A stretch of 11,027 bases of DNA from Pseudobdellovibrionaceae bacterium (GCA_947374445.1 CANCBY010000070.1:1-11027); one strand, 5' to 3'. Shown: positions 1 to 6,558, numbered from the stretch's first letter. Numbers and translations are program-made. Notes: generated by a model from the letters alone, not told the origin.

Positions 1-330
1 CGCCTGGTGTTATAGGCAGTGCTGATGGCACGGGTGCTGCGGCTTCGTTTTCATCTCCGGTAGGAGTTGCGGTTGATTCATCTGGCAATGTGTATGTAGC
101 AGATACAAATAACAACACAATCCGCAAAATCACCTCAGGTGGCGTTGTAACAACACTTGCTGGTACGCCTGGTGTTAATGGTAGTGCTGATGGCACGGGT
201 GCTGCGGCTTCGTTTAATCAACCGCAAGGAGTTGCGGTTGATTCATCTGGCAATGTGTATGTCGCAGATTCAGGTAACAGCACAATCCGCAAAGTTACTC
301 CTGGCGGAGTCGTAACGACGGTCGTAGGAA
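1..330 (+). repeat. 165-bp tandem repeat inside the NHL gene
   Basis: Bases 1-165 and 166-330 are two copies of one 165-bp unit (55 codons, one propeller blade). The first ~100 bp of each copy are nearly identical at the nucleotide level, including synonymous positions (for example 19-49 against 184-214 and 64-97 against 229-262). The last ~60 bp have diverged. Near identity at silent sites points to recent duplication or gene conversion. Confidence 0.85.
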
Positions 331-461
331 GTGCTGGAAATATTCAAAATATCTTGGGTGTTCTGCCTGCAAGTTTGTGGGGGCCTAATTTTGTCGCTTA
401 TGGCGGTGGCAAACTTTATATTACAGTTCCTAACGGAGTGTTAAAATGCCCAGCGCCCTAA
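1..461 (+). CDS. NHL-repeat (beta-propeller) protein, C-terminal fragment
   Basis: This is the 3' end of a gene that enters from the left edge: the frame is open from base 3 to the TAA at 459-461, so no start is visible. The protein carries repeated NHL-type units with the pattern GVAVDSSGNVYVADxxNxTIRK followed by GGVVTTLAG. Such units form blades of a beta-propeller, a surface for binding proteins, carbohydrate or nucleic acid. Two complete units are visible, 55 codons apart, and a degenerate last segment (from about position 330) closes the protein with a Cys four residues before the end. NHL proteins of this simple repetitive kind are usually secreted or surface-exposed, but the signal peptide would lie outside the window. 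No enzymatic residues can be identified. The family is clear; the partner and role are unknown. Confidence 0.85.
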   Translation, partial: PGVIGSADGTGAAASFSSPVGVAVDSSGNVYVADTNNNTIRKITSGGVVTTLAGTPGVNGSADGTGAAASFNQPQGVAVDSSGNVYVADSGNSTIRKVTPGGVVTTVVGSAGNIQNILGVLPASLWGPNFVAYGGGKLYITVPNGVLKCPAP

Positions 462-501
462 GTTTTTTTAACTTTTTTAAATTTTTCAATTTTGGAAGAA
501 A

Positions 502-867
502 ATGATGACATCATCCAATGTGTTTAAAAAGAGCGGTTACTTTGTTTCGGGATTAATTCTTGGCGGTCTGTGCGTCTATGGCCTTTTAATGTGGCGAGAT
601 GCTCAAGTAATAAAAGTTCCAACGAGAGTGACTCAAATTTTAAGCAAAGATGTGAGTAATTATTATTATGAGCGAAATATGATTTTGAAAATAAAGCAGG
701 CCGACTTGGTCATAACGACGTTAGATAAACAAATTCTACATCTGCAGCCGAACCCAATGCCTGGCCGACCTGGTATGCCAGGATTTAGACCCGGATCAGG
801 ACCTATGCAAAACAGACCGGGTTTTGGCGGGCCCCCAAGGATGCAGCCAGGTCCTGCGAGGCCGTGA
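502..867 (+). CDS. Small membrane-anchored protein with Pro/Gly/Met-rich tail
   Basis: This is a 121-residue protein that I do not recognise. The start is ATG 502 (or the adjacent ATG 505), preceded by a weak GGAAG Shine-Dalgarno site at 494-498. Residues 1-12 are short and basic, residues 13-31 form one hydrophobic helix rich in Gly and Leu ending in Trp-Arg, and residues 32-80 are a soluble stretch with Tyr-Tyr-Tyr and alternating charges. The last 41 residues contain about 13 Pro, 9 Gly, 4 Met and 5 Arg in loose PG(M/F/R) units and should be disordered. The hydrophobic segment could be a signal anchor or an uncleaved signal peptide, which would put the tail in the periplasm. The gene starts 40 bp after the NHL gene on the same strand and may be co-transcribed with it. 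The T-rich gap between them shows no strong hairpin. Function unknown. Confidence 0.7.
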   Translation: MMTSSNVFKKSGYFVSGLILGGLCVYGLLMWRDAQVIKVPTRVTQILSKDVSNYYYERNMILKIKQADLVITTLDKQILHLQPNPMPGRPGMPGFRPGSGPMQNRPGFGGPPRMQPGPARP

Positions 868-880
868 TTTTAATGTGGGC

Positions 881-909
881 TTGATAAGTTCAGTCTAATG
901 CCGCATAGT
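881..909 (+). promoter_or_regulatory. Sigma-70-like promoter in the 868-1052 gap
   Basis: TTGATA at 881-886 (5 of 6 to TTGACA) lies 17 bp before CATAGT at 904-909 (4 of 6 to TATAAT). Transcription would begin near 916, ahead of the AAGGAG at 928-933 and the small ORF at 946. Prediction from consensus only. Confidence 0.4.
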
Positions 910-940
910 GACGCACACACACTCAGTAAGGAGTCAAATA

Positions 941-979
941 CCATCATGTCTATTTTACGAAGCATTATAGACACGATGG
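941..979. repeat. Hairpin-forming inverted repeat
   Basis: The 13-base arms 941-953 (CCATCATGTCTAT) and 967-979 (ATAGACACGATGG) are complementary at 12 of 13 positions around a 13-base loop. A940/T980 adds another pair. No T-run follows, so it is not a typical intrinsic terminator. It covers the start codon of the possible small ORF at 946. Confidence 0.6.
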
Positions 980-1029
980 TGAAAAGATTAAGTTGGTGTA
1001 GAGGTGCATTTTTAACAGTATTTAATTGA
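946..1029 (+). CDS. Possible 27-residue small protein
   Basis: ATG 946 opens 27 codons ending in TGA at 1027-1029. The peptide begins MSILRSIIDTMVKR and continues with a Trp-Cys-Arg-Gly and a hydrophobic end (AFLTVFN). It is basic and could form an amphipathic helix. Support comes from context: a promoter-like sequence at 881-909 and an AAGGAG at 928-933. The 12-base spacer to the ATG is longer than ideal, and the start codon lies within the left arm of a hairpin (941-979), which could limit translation. No homologue is recognised. A non-coding RNA or chance ORF explains the same sequence about equally well. Confidence 0.25.
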   Translation: MSILRSIIDTMVKRLSWCRGAFLTVFN

Positions 1030-1052
1030 GGTTTTCATAGGAGCGCATCAGC

Positions 1053-1298
1053 TCACAAAAAAATAACCAAGCAGCCTTCATTGGGTTTATTACCGCTTCC
1101 CAGTTTTTCGTACTCCCAATTGTAGCCGGCAAGTTTTAGATATTTGATGGTGATACTTTTAACAGTGCCGGTACCCTTGCCAGTCATGATCTTTGCCTGC
1201 TTGAGATGCGACTGGGCCAGGTCCATCAAAAAGCGATCGATTTTGCTTTCAACGTCTTCAGCGCGACATCCATGAAGATCCAGTGTATTTTTTGCCAT
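1053..1298 (-). CDS. Stand-alone Smr-domain protein
   Basis: This is an 81-residue protein made of little more than one Smr (small MutS-related) domain. The hallmark LDLHG motif is at residues 6-10, the Gly-rich TGKGTG loop at about 39-44, and a final beta strand near CLVIFL. In MutS2 and other Smr proteins this fold binds nucleic acid and can act as an endonuclease, with the LDLHG acidic residue and His among the key positions. The TGKG version of the Gly loop, with Thr where MutS2-type domains have His, occurs in other stand-alone Smr proteins. The ATG at 1298 is the only good start, although the upstream purines (AGGCAAAA) make a poor Shine-Dalgarno site. It diverges from endA across a 114-bp gap. 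The cellular substrate cannot be deduced. Confidence 0.85.
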   Translation of the reverse strand: MAKNTLDLHGCRAEDVESKIDRFLMDLAQSHLKQAKIMTGKGTGTVKSITIKYLKLAGYNWEYEKLGSGNKPNEGCLVIFL

Positions 1299-1385
1299 TC
1301 GAGTTTCATTTTGCCTGATTTGAGTCTAAAAGCATTCCCTTTTTTAGCGTCTTTATACCTTCTTTGCCTGTTTAGGCATTGCAGA

Positions 1386-1399
1386 CACAAAAATTTGTG
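1386..1399. promoter_or_regulatory. 14-bp dyad upstream of endA
   Basis: CACAAA-AA-TTTGTG is a perfect 6+6 dyad ending 13 bp before the GTG start of endA, in the divergent gap shared with the Smr gene. A second small hairpin, TGCCT-GTTT-AGGCA, lies at 1365-1378. The symmetric AT-rich site could be an operator, but the regulator is unknown and a chance origin is possible. Confidence 0.3.
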
Positions 1400-1412
1400 A
1401 TTTACTTAACTA

Positions 1413-2318
1413 GTGATAGCAAATAACGAACCTTCTCTGAAACATAAGAATTCAAGTGCGGTTCAGTTTTTTACCTGCCTTGCAGTTAGGCTTGCAGTTG
1501 TTTGCTCTGCCGTAATTGGAATTTCAAATACAGCCCAAGCCCGAAAATCAAGATCATCAAGCAAGGCGTTTCAAATAACAAAATTTGCCGACGCAAAAAA
1601 ATATTTGCGAAAGCATTTGGAGCTCTTTGATAACAAGACGATTTATTGCTCTTGCCAGGTCACGGAAAAAACTGTGGACATCGAGTCTTGCGGCTACAAG
1701 CCTCAGGGTGATGCTAAGCGCGCCAAGCGACTGGAGTGGGAGCATGTGGTCCCTGCAGAGGCCTTCGGTCAGAGCTTTATAGAGTGGCGCATTGGAAGCG
1801 CAAATTGTTCTAAGCACGGAAAAAAATTTAAAGGCCGTAAGTGTGCAGAAAAAAATTCTGAATTCGCAAAAATGGAATCAGACCTTTATAATCTTTATCC
1901 CGAAATAGGCGAGCTCAACGGCTTGCGATCGAATTTTTCGATGGCTGAAATTTCTGGTGAGGCCACTCAGTTTGGCACTTGCGAAGTAAAAATCGAAGGC
2001 CGAAAGTTTGAGCCGCAAGAATCTTCTAAGGGAATTGTCGCAAGAACATATTTAAACTTTGACCAGAGATATCCAGACCGAGGAGTTGTCTCAGGAAAAA
2101 ATAGACCTCTTTTTGAAGCATGGGATAAAATGCATCCAGTGACTGCGCTTGAGTGTCGCCGCTGGAAAGCCTTGGCGGCCATCAATGGTTATCAGCATCT
2201 TTTTGTTTCACGATGTGATGACATGATTGAAAACAAAACAAATCCCGCGCATGTGGGGCCAGATCCTTATTCCGATAATTATACCGATGACATCAAAGAA
2301 AGAAAACCCAATGAGTGA
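1413..2318 (+). CDS. endA: Secreted endonuclease I (EndA/Vvn family)
   Basis: This is a 301-residue non-specific nuclease of the endonuclease I family, which cuts DNA (and often RNA) in the periplasm or outside the cell. GTG 1413 is the start because an in-frame TAA lies at 1407-1409. A long N terminus leads into a signal peptide, with h-region at about 23-38 and likely cleavage after AQA (41-43). The catalytic signature EWEHVVPA is at 108-115 with the general-base His111. The metal-binding part follows in MESDLYNLYP and ELNGLRSNF (about 154-178). Cysteines at 79, 81, 93 and further on suggest the disulfides known in this family. The C-terminal half (IARTYL, AWDKMHPVT, ECRR) aligns well with E. 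coli EndA from memory. About 30 residues beyond the family end form an acidic, Asn/Pro-rich tail. In a predatory or scavenging bacterium it could degrade prey or environmental DNA (inference). Its last 8 bp overlap the next gene. Confidence 0.92.
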   Translation: MIANNEPSLKHKNSSAVQFFTCLAVRLAVVCSAVIGISNTAQARKSRSSSKAFQITKFADAKKYLRKHLELFDNKTIYCSCQVTEKTVDIESCGYKPQGDAKRAKRLEWEHVVPAEAFGQSFIEWRIGSANCSKHGKKFKGRKCAEKNSEFAKMESDLYNLYPEIGELNGLRSNFSMAEISGEATQFGTCEVKIEGRKFEPQESSKGIVARTYLNFDQRYPDRGVVSGKNRPLFEAWDKMHPVTALECRRWKALAAINGYQHLFVSRCDDMIENKTNPAHVGPDPYSDNYTDDIKERKPNE

Positions 2319-3093
2319 GAATAAAAAAACAGCCTTGATCACAGGAGCGTCCTCTGGACTAGGCTTGGAGTTTGCTAAGTTCTTTGCACAAGACGGACAC
2401 TCTCTTGTGCTTGTTGCTCGCAGAGTGGATCGTCTTGAGTCAATCGCTGCTGATTTGAGAATTCGGTTTGGAATTCAAGTAGAGACCTTAGGAGCCGATC
2501 TAGAGCAAGCTGGAATTTCACAAAAAGTTTTTGAGTTTTGTAAAAGCAAAAATTTGCAGATCGAGTTTTTAGTGAACAATGCGGGTTTCGGTTACGTGAA
2601 TGAGTTTTTGCAAGAGGATATCGCGCTTGATCGAGGCATGATGATGCTAAACGTTGTCACTTTGGTTGAGATGAGTAAAGTTTTTGCTGAGCCAATGGTA
2701 AAAAGAAAATCAGGACGGATTTTGAATATCGGTTCAACGGCAGGCTTTCAGCCCGGCCCTTTTATGGCGACTTATTATGCAAGCAAAGCTTTTGTGAACT
2801 CATTCAGCGAGGCTTTGTCGCATGAACTTCGAAAGAGTGGAGTGACAGTGACTTTGAGTTGCCCTGGGCCGACTCGCACCGAGTTTGGGGCTCGCTCGGG
2901 GGCAGACAAAAAGCCTTTATTCAAGATGGGGGCTTCAAGCGCTGAAGACGTAGCTCGTGAAGCTTATCAAGCTATGATGAAAGGCGAGCGCCGAGTGATT
3001 CATGGGATGCAAAACAGGATTGCAGCGATTTCTGCAGGCATGACTCCCAATTTTATTTTGTTAAAAATTGTTGAAAAACTTCAAGGGCTTTAA
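2311..3093 (+). CDS. Short-chain dehydrogenase/reductase (SDR)
   Basis: This is a 260-residue classical SDR oxidoreductase of the DltE-like group. The cofactor motif TGASSGLG is at 11-18, NNAG at 89-92, and the catalytic tetrad is Asn114, Ser142, Tyr155 and Lys159 (YYASK). Two Arg after the second strand (VARR, 35-38) favour NADP(H) over NAD(H). A PGPTRTEF stretch after the active site is typical of the family. The substrate cannot be read from the sequence. ATG 2311 was chosen because the fold starts directly after it; it overlaps endA by 8 bp, which suggests translational coupling. An in-frame ATG at 2287 is possible but lacks a ribosome-binding site. The MFS gene follows 3 bp downstream, so the two are very probably co-transcribed. 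Confidence 0.92.
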   Translation: MSENKKTALITGASSGLGLEFAKFFAQDGHSLVLVARRVDRLESIAADLRIRFGIQVETLGADLEQAGISQKVFEFCKSKNLQIEFLVNNAGFGYVNEFLQEDIALDRGMMMLNVVTLVEMSKVFAEPMVKRKSGRILNIGSTAGFQPGPFMATYYASKAFVNSFSEALSHELRKSGVTVTLSCPGPTRTEFGARSGADKKPLFKMGASSAEDVAREAYQAMMKGERRVIHGMQNRIAAISAGMTPNFILLKIVEKLQGL

Positions 3094-3096
3094 GTT

Positions 3097-4356
3097 ATGC
3101 CCTTTTTAAAATCGGAAGCACTTCAAAATAAAAACTTTCGAAAGCTTTTACTCAGCCGAATTTTTACCACCTTTGCTTTGCAAATTCAGGCCGTCATTGT
3201 TGGATGGCAGATTTACAAAATTGAACCGAGTGCTCTTTTGTTGGGTTTGATTGGCTTGGCAGAAGCAGTGCCTGCCATAGGGGCTTCGTTTTACTCTGGA
3301 CATTTAGTTGATACCAAAAGACCTTACAGAGTGATCTTTTTTGCGATGCTAGTTTTGTTGGTCAATTCGACTGTTTTGATTTTGCCCTCGCTAGAGGCTT
3401 TAGAATTTAGTTCGACACAAAAATTGTGGATGCTCTTTGCAGGAGTGTTTGTCTCGGGTGCTGCAAGGAGTTTTATCAGTCCGGCCATTTTTTCTTTGAT
3501 TCCACAGATCTTGCCTAAGTCTTTGTTGTCATCGGCTTCGGCGTTTAGCAGTTCGACCTATCAGCTCTCGGCGATTTTAGGGCCAGCATTGGGCGGTCTT
3601 ATTTATGGCGCGTTTGGCGCTACGGCGGCTTTTTGTGTTCCGTCGCTTTTAGTTGTGACCTCGCTATTTTTTCTTTTGAGTTTTGAAAATCGAATTAAGA
3701 ATATCAGCAATCAGCTGACTCGCGAGCCCTTCTGGCTGAGCTTAAAGTCTGGGCTTAAGTTTACCTTTGGCCACAAGATGATGTTATCAACAATGTCTTT
3801 GGATATGTTTTCAGTTCTATTTGGCGGCGCGGTGGCGGTTCTTCCAATTTTTGCAGATCAAGTTTTTCATACAGGGCCTGTGGGTCTTGGAGTTTTAAGG
3901 GCGGCCCCCGCAGTGGGCAGTGTCATCGTTGGATTGTGTTTAGCTTTTAAGCCTTTGAAAGTCTTAACGGGAAAACTCTTGATGATTGTTATTATTGGTT
4001 TTGGTCTAGCCACTGTGGGCTTTGCTTTGAGCACTTCATTTGCTTGGGCCTTGCTCTTTTTGGCACTCAGCGGAGCTTTTGATGGAGTCAGTATGGTGAT
4101 TCGCGGAACTTTTTTTCAGATCATGATACCCGATCAAATGCGTGGCCGGATCTCGGCGCTGAATTCTGTTTTCATCACATCGAGCAACGAGATTGGCTCT
4201 TTTGAATCAGGAGTCGCTGCAAGCTTTTTGGGTTTGGTTCCGTCGGTTGTCTTTGGCGGAGTGATGTCGGTTTTGATTGTGGGTGTCGTTGCGTTTTTGG
4301 TTCCAGGGCTGGCACGAACAACTGTTGATCGTGATGGGAACTTGCATCTCGGATAG
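3097..4356 (+). CDS. MFS transporter, EntS-like exporter type
   Basis: This is a 419-residue integral inner-membrane protein with about 12 hydrophobic segments and the usual two-bundle MFS layout. An MFS motif A variant, GHLVDTKRPYR, occupies residues 68-78 between helices 2 and 3. The N terminus (NFRKLLLSRIFTTFALQIQAVIVGWQIY) and overall length fit the MFS_3/EntS-like subgroup, whose characterised members export siderophores or drugs by proton antiport. The substrate here is unknown. ATG 3097 follows the SDR stop by 3 bp, with AAGGG about 9 bases before it inside the SDR gene. The close link to an SDR could mean export of a metabolite modified by that enzyme, but this is speculation. Confidence 0.9.
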   Translation: MPFLKSEALQNKNFRKLLLSRIFTTFALQIQAVIVGWQIYKIEPSALLLGLIGLAEAVPAIGASFYSGHLVDTKRPYRVIFFAMLVLLVNSTVLILPSLEALEFSSTQKLWMLFAGVFVSGAARSFISPAIFSLIPQILPKSLLSSASAFSSSTYQLSAILGPALGGLIYGAFGATAAFCVPSLLVVTSLFFLLSFENRIKNISNQLTREPFWLSLKSGLKFTFGHKMMLSTMSLDMFSVLFGGAVAVLPIFADQVFHTGPVGLGVLRAAPAVGSVIVGLCLAFKPLKVLTGKLLMIVIIGFGLATVGFALSTSFAWALLFLALSGAFDGVSMVIRGTFFQIMIPDQMRGRISALNSVFITSSNEIGSFESGVAASFLGLVPSVVFGGVMSVLIVGVVAFLVPGLARTTVDRDGNLHLG

Positions 4357-4371
4357 AAATATAGAACGTGG

Positions 4372-4647
4372 GTGGGTGTGGAAGATCAGGTAACAGGTCA
4401 GTTGGCAGATCAGCTTCAAAATATGCAGGGACTTTTTTCGATTTCAATCCCTGGCTTGATTGCGGGATTGATTTTTAGCACAGTCGGCCTCTGGTTGTGG
4501 CGGCAGCCTAAAGCCAAAGAAGATATTAGACTTCGTCTGACGGCAGCGGTTCTTATTGTTTATACTTATATCACTCCTGGTCCTATCTCTGATTGGACTT
4601 TTGGCATTTTGCTTTGCGGCTTTGCATATTTTTTATGGCATGAGTAA
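4372..4647 (+). CDS. Small two-helix membrane protein, function unknown
   Basis: This protein of up to 91 residues has no recognised family. After a polar N terminus (residues 1-18, Gln-rich) comes a hydrophobic segment at about 21-43 ending in Trp-Leu-Trp-Arg. A basic loop follows (QPKAKEDIRLR), then a second, longer hydrophobic stretch from about 57 to the end, broken by PGPISDW and possibly forming two short helices. The start is uncertain: GTG 4372 (used here), GTG 4378 or ATG 4423 are in frame, and none has a convincing Shine-Dalgarno site. It sits 15 bp after the MFS gene and 11 bp before the GST-like gene, so it looks like a member of the same transcript. Confidence 0.65.
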   Translation: MGVEDQVTGQLADQLQNMQGLFSISIPGLIAGLIFSTVGLWLWRQPKAKEDIRLRLTAAVLIVYTYITPGPISDWTFGILLCGFAYFLWHE

Positions 4648-4658
4648 GCTTGAGATCT

Positions 4659-5276
4659 ATGAAATACAAACTTATTGGCTCTAAAACATCCCCATTTGTT
4701 CGCGGTCTTCGCTTGCTGTTTGTTCAGCATTCGATCTCATATGAATTTAAAAATATTGATTACTTCAATTCCAAAGAAGATGCAGATTTTTTGGCGCGAG
4801 TGAATCCGATCAATAAAATTCCTGTTCTGGTAATTTCTGATGAAAAGTCTGAACAGCCTCTTTACGACTCGCGGGTTATATTCAATTACCTGTCGCAAGA
4901 GTATCATTGGCCAACTCTGACTTTAAATGAAGAGAATACGCTCTCGGCTATTTATGGAGCAGCTGACACCACAGTGAACTTGTTTTTGCTGCAAAGGGGT
5001 GGCAGTGATGTGTTTTCTAAAAATGACAACTGGTATGTGCAAAGACAAAAAGACCGAACTCAAGCGGTCTTAAATTTCCTTTTGCCTTGGGTGTCTGATT
5101 TGGATCCCGCTGTTGAAAAGGATTGGAATTTTTTAAGCATGAGCTTTTTTAGTTATGCCTATTGGGCCAACAAACGCGGAGCTTTGGATTTAAAAACAAA
5201 TCCTGATATCGCAGCTTTTTTAGAGCGGTTTAGCAAAAAGCCTGGTGTCGCTGAGACCGATGGATTCGGTGTTTAA
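4659..5276 (+). CDS. Glutathione S-transferase-like protein
   Basis: This is a 205-residue cytosolic GST-family protein. The N-terminal thioredoxin-like domain (1-80) has SPFVRGLR at 11-18 where the catalytic Ser/Cys sits in this superfamily, the cis-proline in NKIPVL (Pro55), and Asp70-Ser71 of YDSRVIFNYL, which normally hold the gamma-glutamyl part of glutathione. The rest (85-205) is a helical C-terminal domain. The family conjugates or reduces electrophiles and disulfides; the substrate is not predictable. ATG 4659 was chosen because the first beta strand (KYKLIGS) starts there; a TTG three codons earlier is less likely. It lies 11 bp after the small membrane protein gene and 33 bp before the histone-fold gene. 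Confidence 0.88.
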   Translation: MKYKLIGSKTSPFVRGLRLLFVQHSISYEFKNIDYFNSKEDADFLARVNPINKIPVLVISDEKSEQPLYDSRVIFNYLSQEYHWPTLTLNEENTLSAIYGAADTTVNLFLLQRGGSDVFSKNDNWYVQRQKDRTQAVLNFLLPWVSDLDPAVEKDWNFLSMSFFSYAYWANKRGALDLKTNPDIAAFLERFSKKPGVAETDGFGV

Positions 5277-5300
5277 TGCCGTCTGGGAAAGTCGTATTTT

Positions 5301-5305
5301 GGAGG
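5301..5305 (+). promoter_or_regulatory. Strong ribosome-binding site deciding a GTG start
   Basis: GGAGG lies four bases before GTG 5310. It is the best Shine-Dalgarno site in the run of genes from 1413 to 5810 and supports GTG as the start of the zinc-module/histone gene. Confidence 0.7.
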
Positions 5306-5309
5306 CGCC

Positions 5310-5810
5310 GTGAATTCAGATAATAGTGTTAACAATGAAAACCCAGCTCATTGGAAAAAATGCAGCAGCTGCAAGAAGCCCATTTTATTTGGCAAGAATT
5401 ACTACATCTGCAGTGTATCGACTTGCAACGGTCAGCGCACGGGCTATGTTTTTTGTTCAGTCATGTGTTTTGAAAGTCATTTGCCAGGGGCTAGGCATCG
5501 CGAGGCAGGTGCTATCGAAAAAATGGCACCTAAAGCTGACACAGCCAACGGTCCACAAAGATTATTTGTAAGGCCTGCAGGGGTTGCATCAGTTTCTTCG
5601 ACCTCAGCTTCATCGAATGAAGTTTTGATTATAGCTTCTCGATTGAAAGACTTCATCCAGGCGAAGTCAGATTTTAACACATCGGCCTCTGTGATGGATG
5701 TGCTTTCGGACCACGTGCGAATATTGTGTGAGCGCGCGATCGACAAAGCTCGGAGTGAAGGCCGAAAAACCGTCCTTGATCGAGATTTTGATTTTTTAAA
5801 AAATAAATAA
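5310..5810 (+). CDS. Zinc-binding module fused to a histone-fold domain
   Basis: This is a 166-residue protein with two domains. Residues 18-63 carry Cys18, Cys21, Cys34, Cys39, Cys49, Cys53, His57 and His63. The C-x2-C ... YxCS ... FCSxxCxxxH spacing looks like a treble-clef or MYND/HIT-like module binding two zinc ions. Residues 72-102 form a Ser/Ala-rich linker. Residues 103-163 resemble a single histone fold: ASRLKDFI, then the TSASVMDVLS turn, a long helix VRILCERAIDKARSEG, and GRKTVLDRDF at 151-160. The last matches the GRKT loop-2 motif of archaeal histones (GRKTIKAEDI in HMfB), whose Arg and Thr contact DNA. The third helix is very short, as in bacterial dimer-type histones such as that of Bdellovibrio. 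It is probably a DNA-binding nucleoid or regulatory protein. The zinc module may bind protein or anchor the dimer. GTG 5310 with GGAGG is the start. Confidence 0.82.
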   Translation: MNSDNSVNNENPAHWKKCSSCKKPILFGKNYYICSVSTCNGQRTGYVFCSVMCFESHLPGARHREAGAIEKMAPKADTANGPQRLFVRPAGVASVSSTSASSNEVLIIASRLKDFIQAKSDFNTSASVMDVLSDHVRILCERAIDKARSEGRKTVLDRDFDFLKNK

Positions 5811-5821
5811 TCGGAGCTAGT

Positions 5822-6031
5822 TTGAATATTCTCGACAGCCAAATTAAAGACTTAATGAGCACCTACAACATATTTCGGTGTTTGGTCTTAGTCCCGATGT
5901 CTCTAAGCCCAGTCACTATGTTCCAGTTTATATGAGATCTTGGGGTTGAAGCTGAAGCCATCGCCGAAAAAGCGGGGATTAAGGTTGTCTCGAATCGCTG
6001 TATGATCATCGAGCACAAAAAATGGTTTTAG
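5822..6031 (+). pseudogene. Decayed YccU-type CoA-binding protein gene
   Basis: Three pieces of one family can be read in two frames. A TTG at 5822, with GGAG at 5813-5816, starts MNILDSQIKDLMSTYN. The frame then shifts near 5867-5878 (best explained by one lost base) into VFGLSPDVSKPSHYVPVYM, the Rossmann-type CoA-binding motif, ending at TGA 5947-5949. From about 5945 the first frame resumes with EAEAIAEKAGIKVV, then SNRCMIIEHKKWF and a stop at 6029-6031, which is the normal family C terminus. About half of the ~140-residue family, between the YM(K/R)S segment and the WMQLG segment, is missing at the 5935-5950 junction. Frameshift plus deletion make a working product very unlikely. It follows the histone-fold gene by 11 bp and may once have been the last gene of that run. 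Confidence 0.8.
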
Positions 6032-6046
6032 CGATTTGGTATTAGA

Positions 6047-6544
6047 TCAATATTGAATTGCTGAAAAAACTGGCCGATTTTTAAATGTCATTTTATTCAA
6101 AAAAGTGAGGTTGATCAACACGGCCACTTGCTCGACCTCGAAGCCTGCTTTTTTAGTCAGATTAATGGCTGCCTGAAGAGTTCCACCGGTTGCAAGCACA
6201 TCGTCGACGATCATCACGCGACCGTGGCCAGGTGCGATTTCTAGCTCGGCTGAGCCATATTCGAGCAAGTACTTTTCGCTGTGCACTGGGGGAGGAAGTT
6301 TGCCGGCTTTTCTGAGTGGAATAAAGCCTTTATGGAATTTTGCTGCCATAAAGCTCGCAAGAATAAAGCCTCTGGACTCAACGCCAACAAAGGAGTCGAT
6401 CGTTGCAAGGCTTGTGGATTCGCCTATTTTTTGTGCTGCAAAGTTAAATGCCTCTGGGTTTTGCAGCAATGGAGATATGTCACGAAAGAGAACGCCAGGA
6501 ATAGGAAAGTCAGGAATGTCACGAATCCAATTTTTTAATTCCAC
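6047..6544 (-). CDS. apt: Adenine phosphoribosyltransferase
   Basis: This enzyme converts adenine and PRPP to AMP and pyrophosphate in purine salvage, in the cytosol. From GTG 6544 the protein has 165 residues, near the family norm. It opens with the classic IRDIPDFPIPGVLFRDISPLL, followed by VGVESRGFILAS and the flexible RKAGKLPPP loop. The PRPP-binding signature VMIVDDVLATGGTL lies near residues 110-123. The C terminus ends in the family's final Tyr. An earlier in-frame TTG at 6565 would add seven residues, but it lies within a 13-bp tandem repeat and has no ribosome-binding site. GTG 6544 has a weak GGA nine bases upstream and gives the usual N terminus. The gene converges on the YccU-type pseudogene and diverges from the redoxin operon. 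Confidence 0.95.
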   Translation of the reverse strand: MELKNWIRDIPDFPIPGVLFRDISPLLQNPEAFNFAAQKIGESTSLATIDSFVGVESRGFILASFMAAKFHKGFIPLRKAGKLPPPVHSEKYLLEYGSAELEIAPGHGRVMIVDDVLATGGTLQAAINLTKKAGFEVEQVAVLINLTFLNKMTFKNRPVFSAIQY

Positions 6545-6558
6545 GTTTTTGTTTCCAT

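Noticed and set aside
1..330. CRISPR-like or other non-coding repeat array
   Set aside because: The 165-bp unit is a whole number of codons, stays in one open frame and encodes an NHL blade.
462..501. Terminator in the T-rich gap after the NHL gene
   Set aside because: Several T-runs are present but only a 5-bp AAGTT/AACTT pairing, with no GC-rich stem.
1041..1054. GAGC-GCATCA-GCTC hairpin as terminator of the Smr gene
   Set aside because: Only four base pairs, and on the minus strand the T-run precedes the stem instead of following it.
2227..2310. Longer SDR starting within endA
   Set aside because: The added residues are the endA tail read in another frame and match no SDR feature; the fold starts right after ATG 2311.
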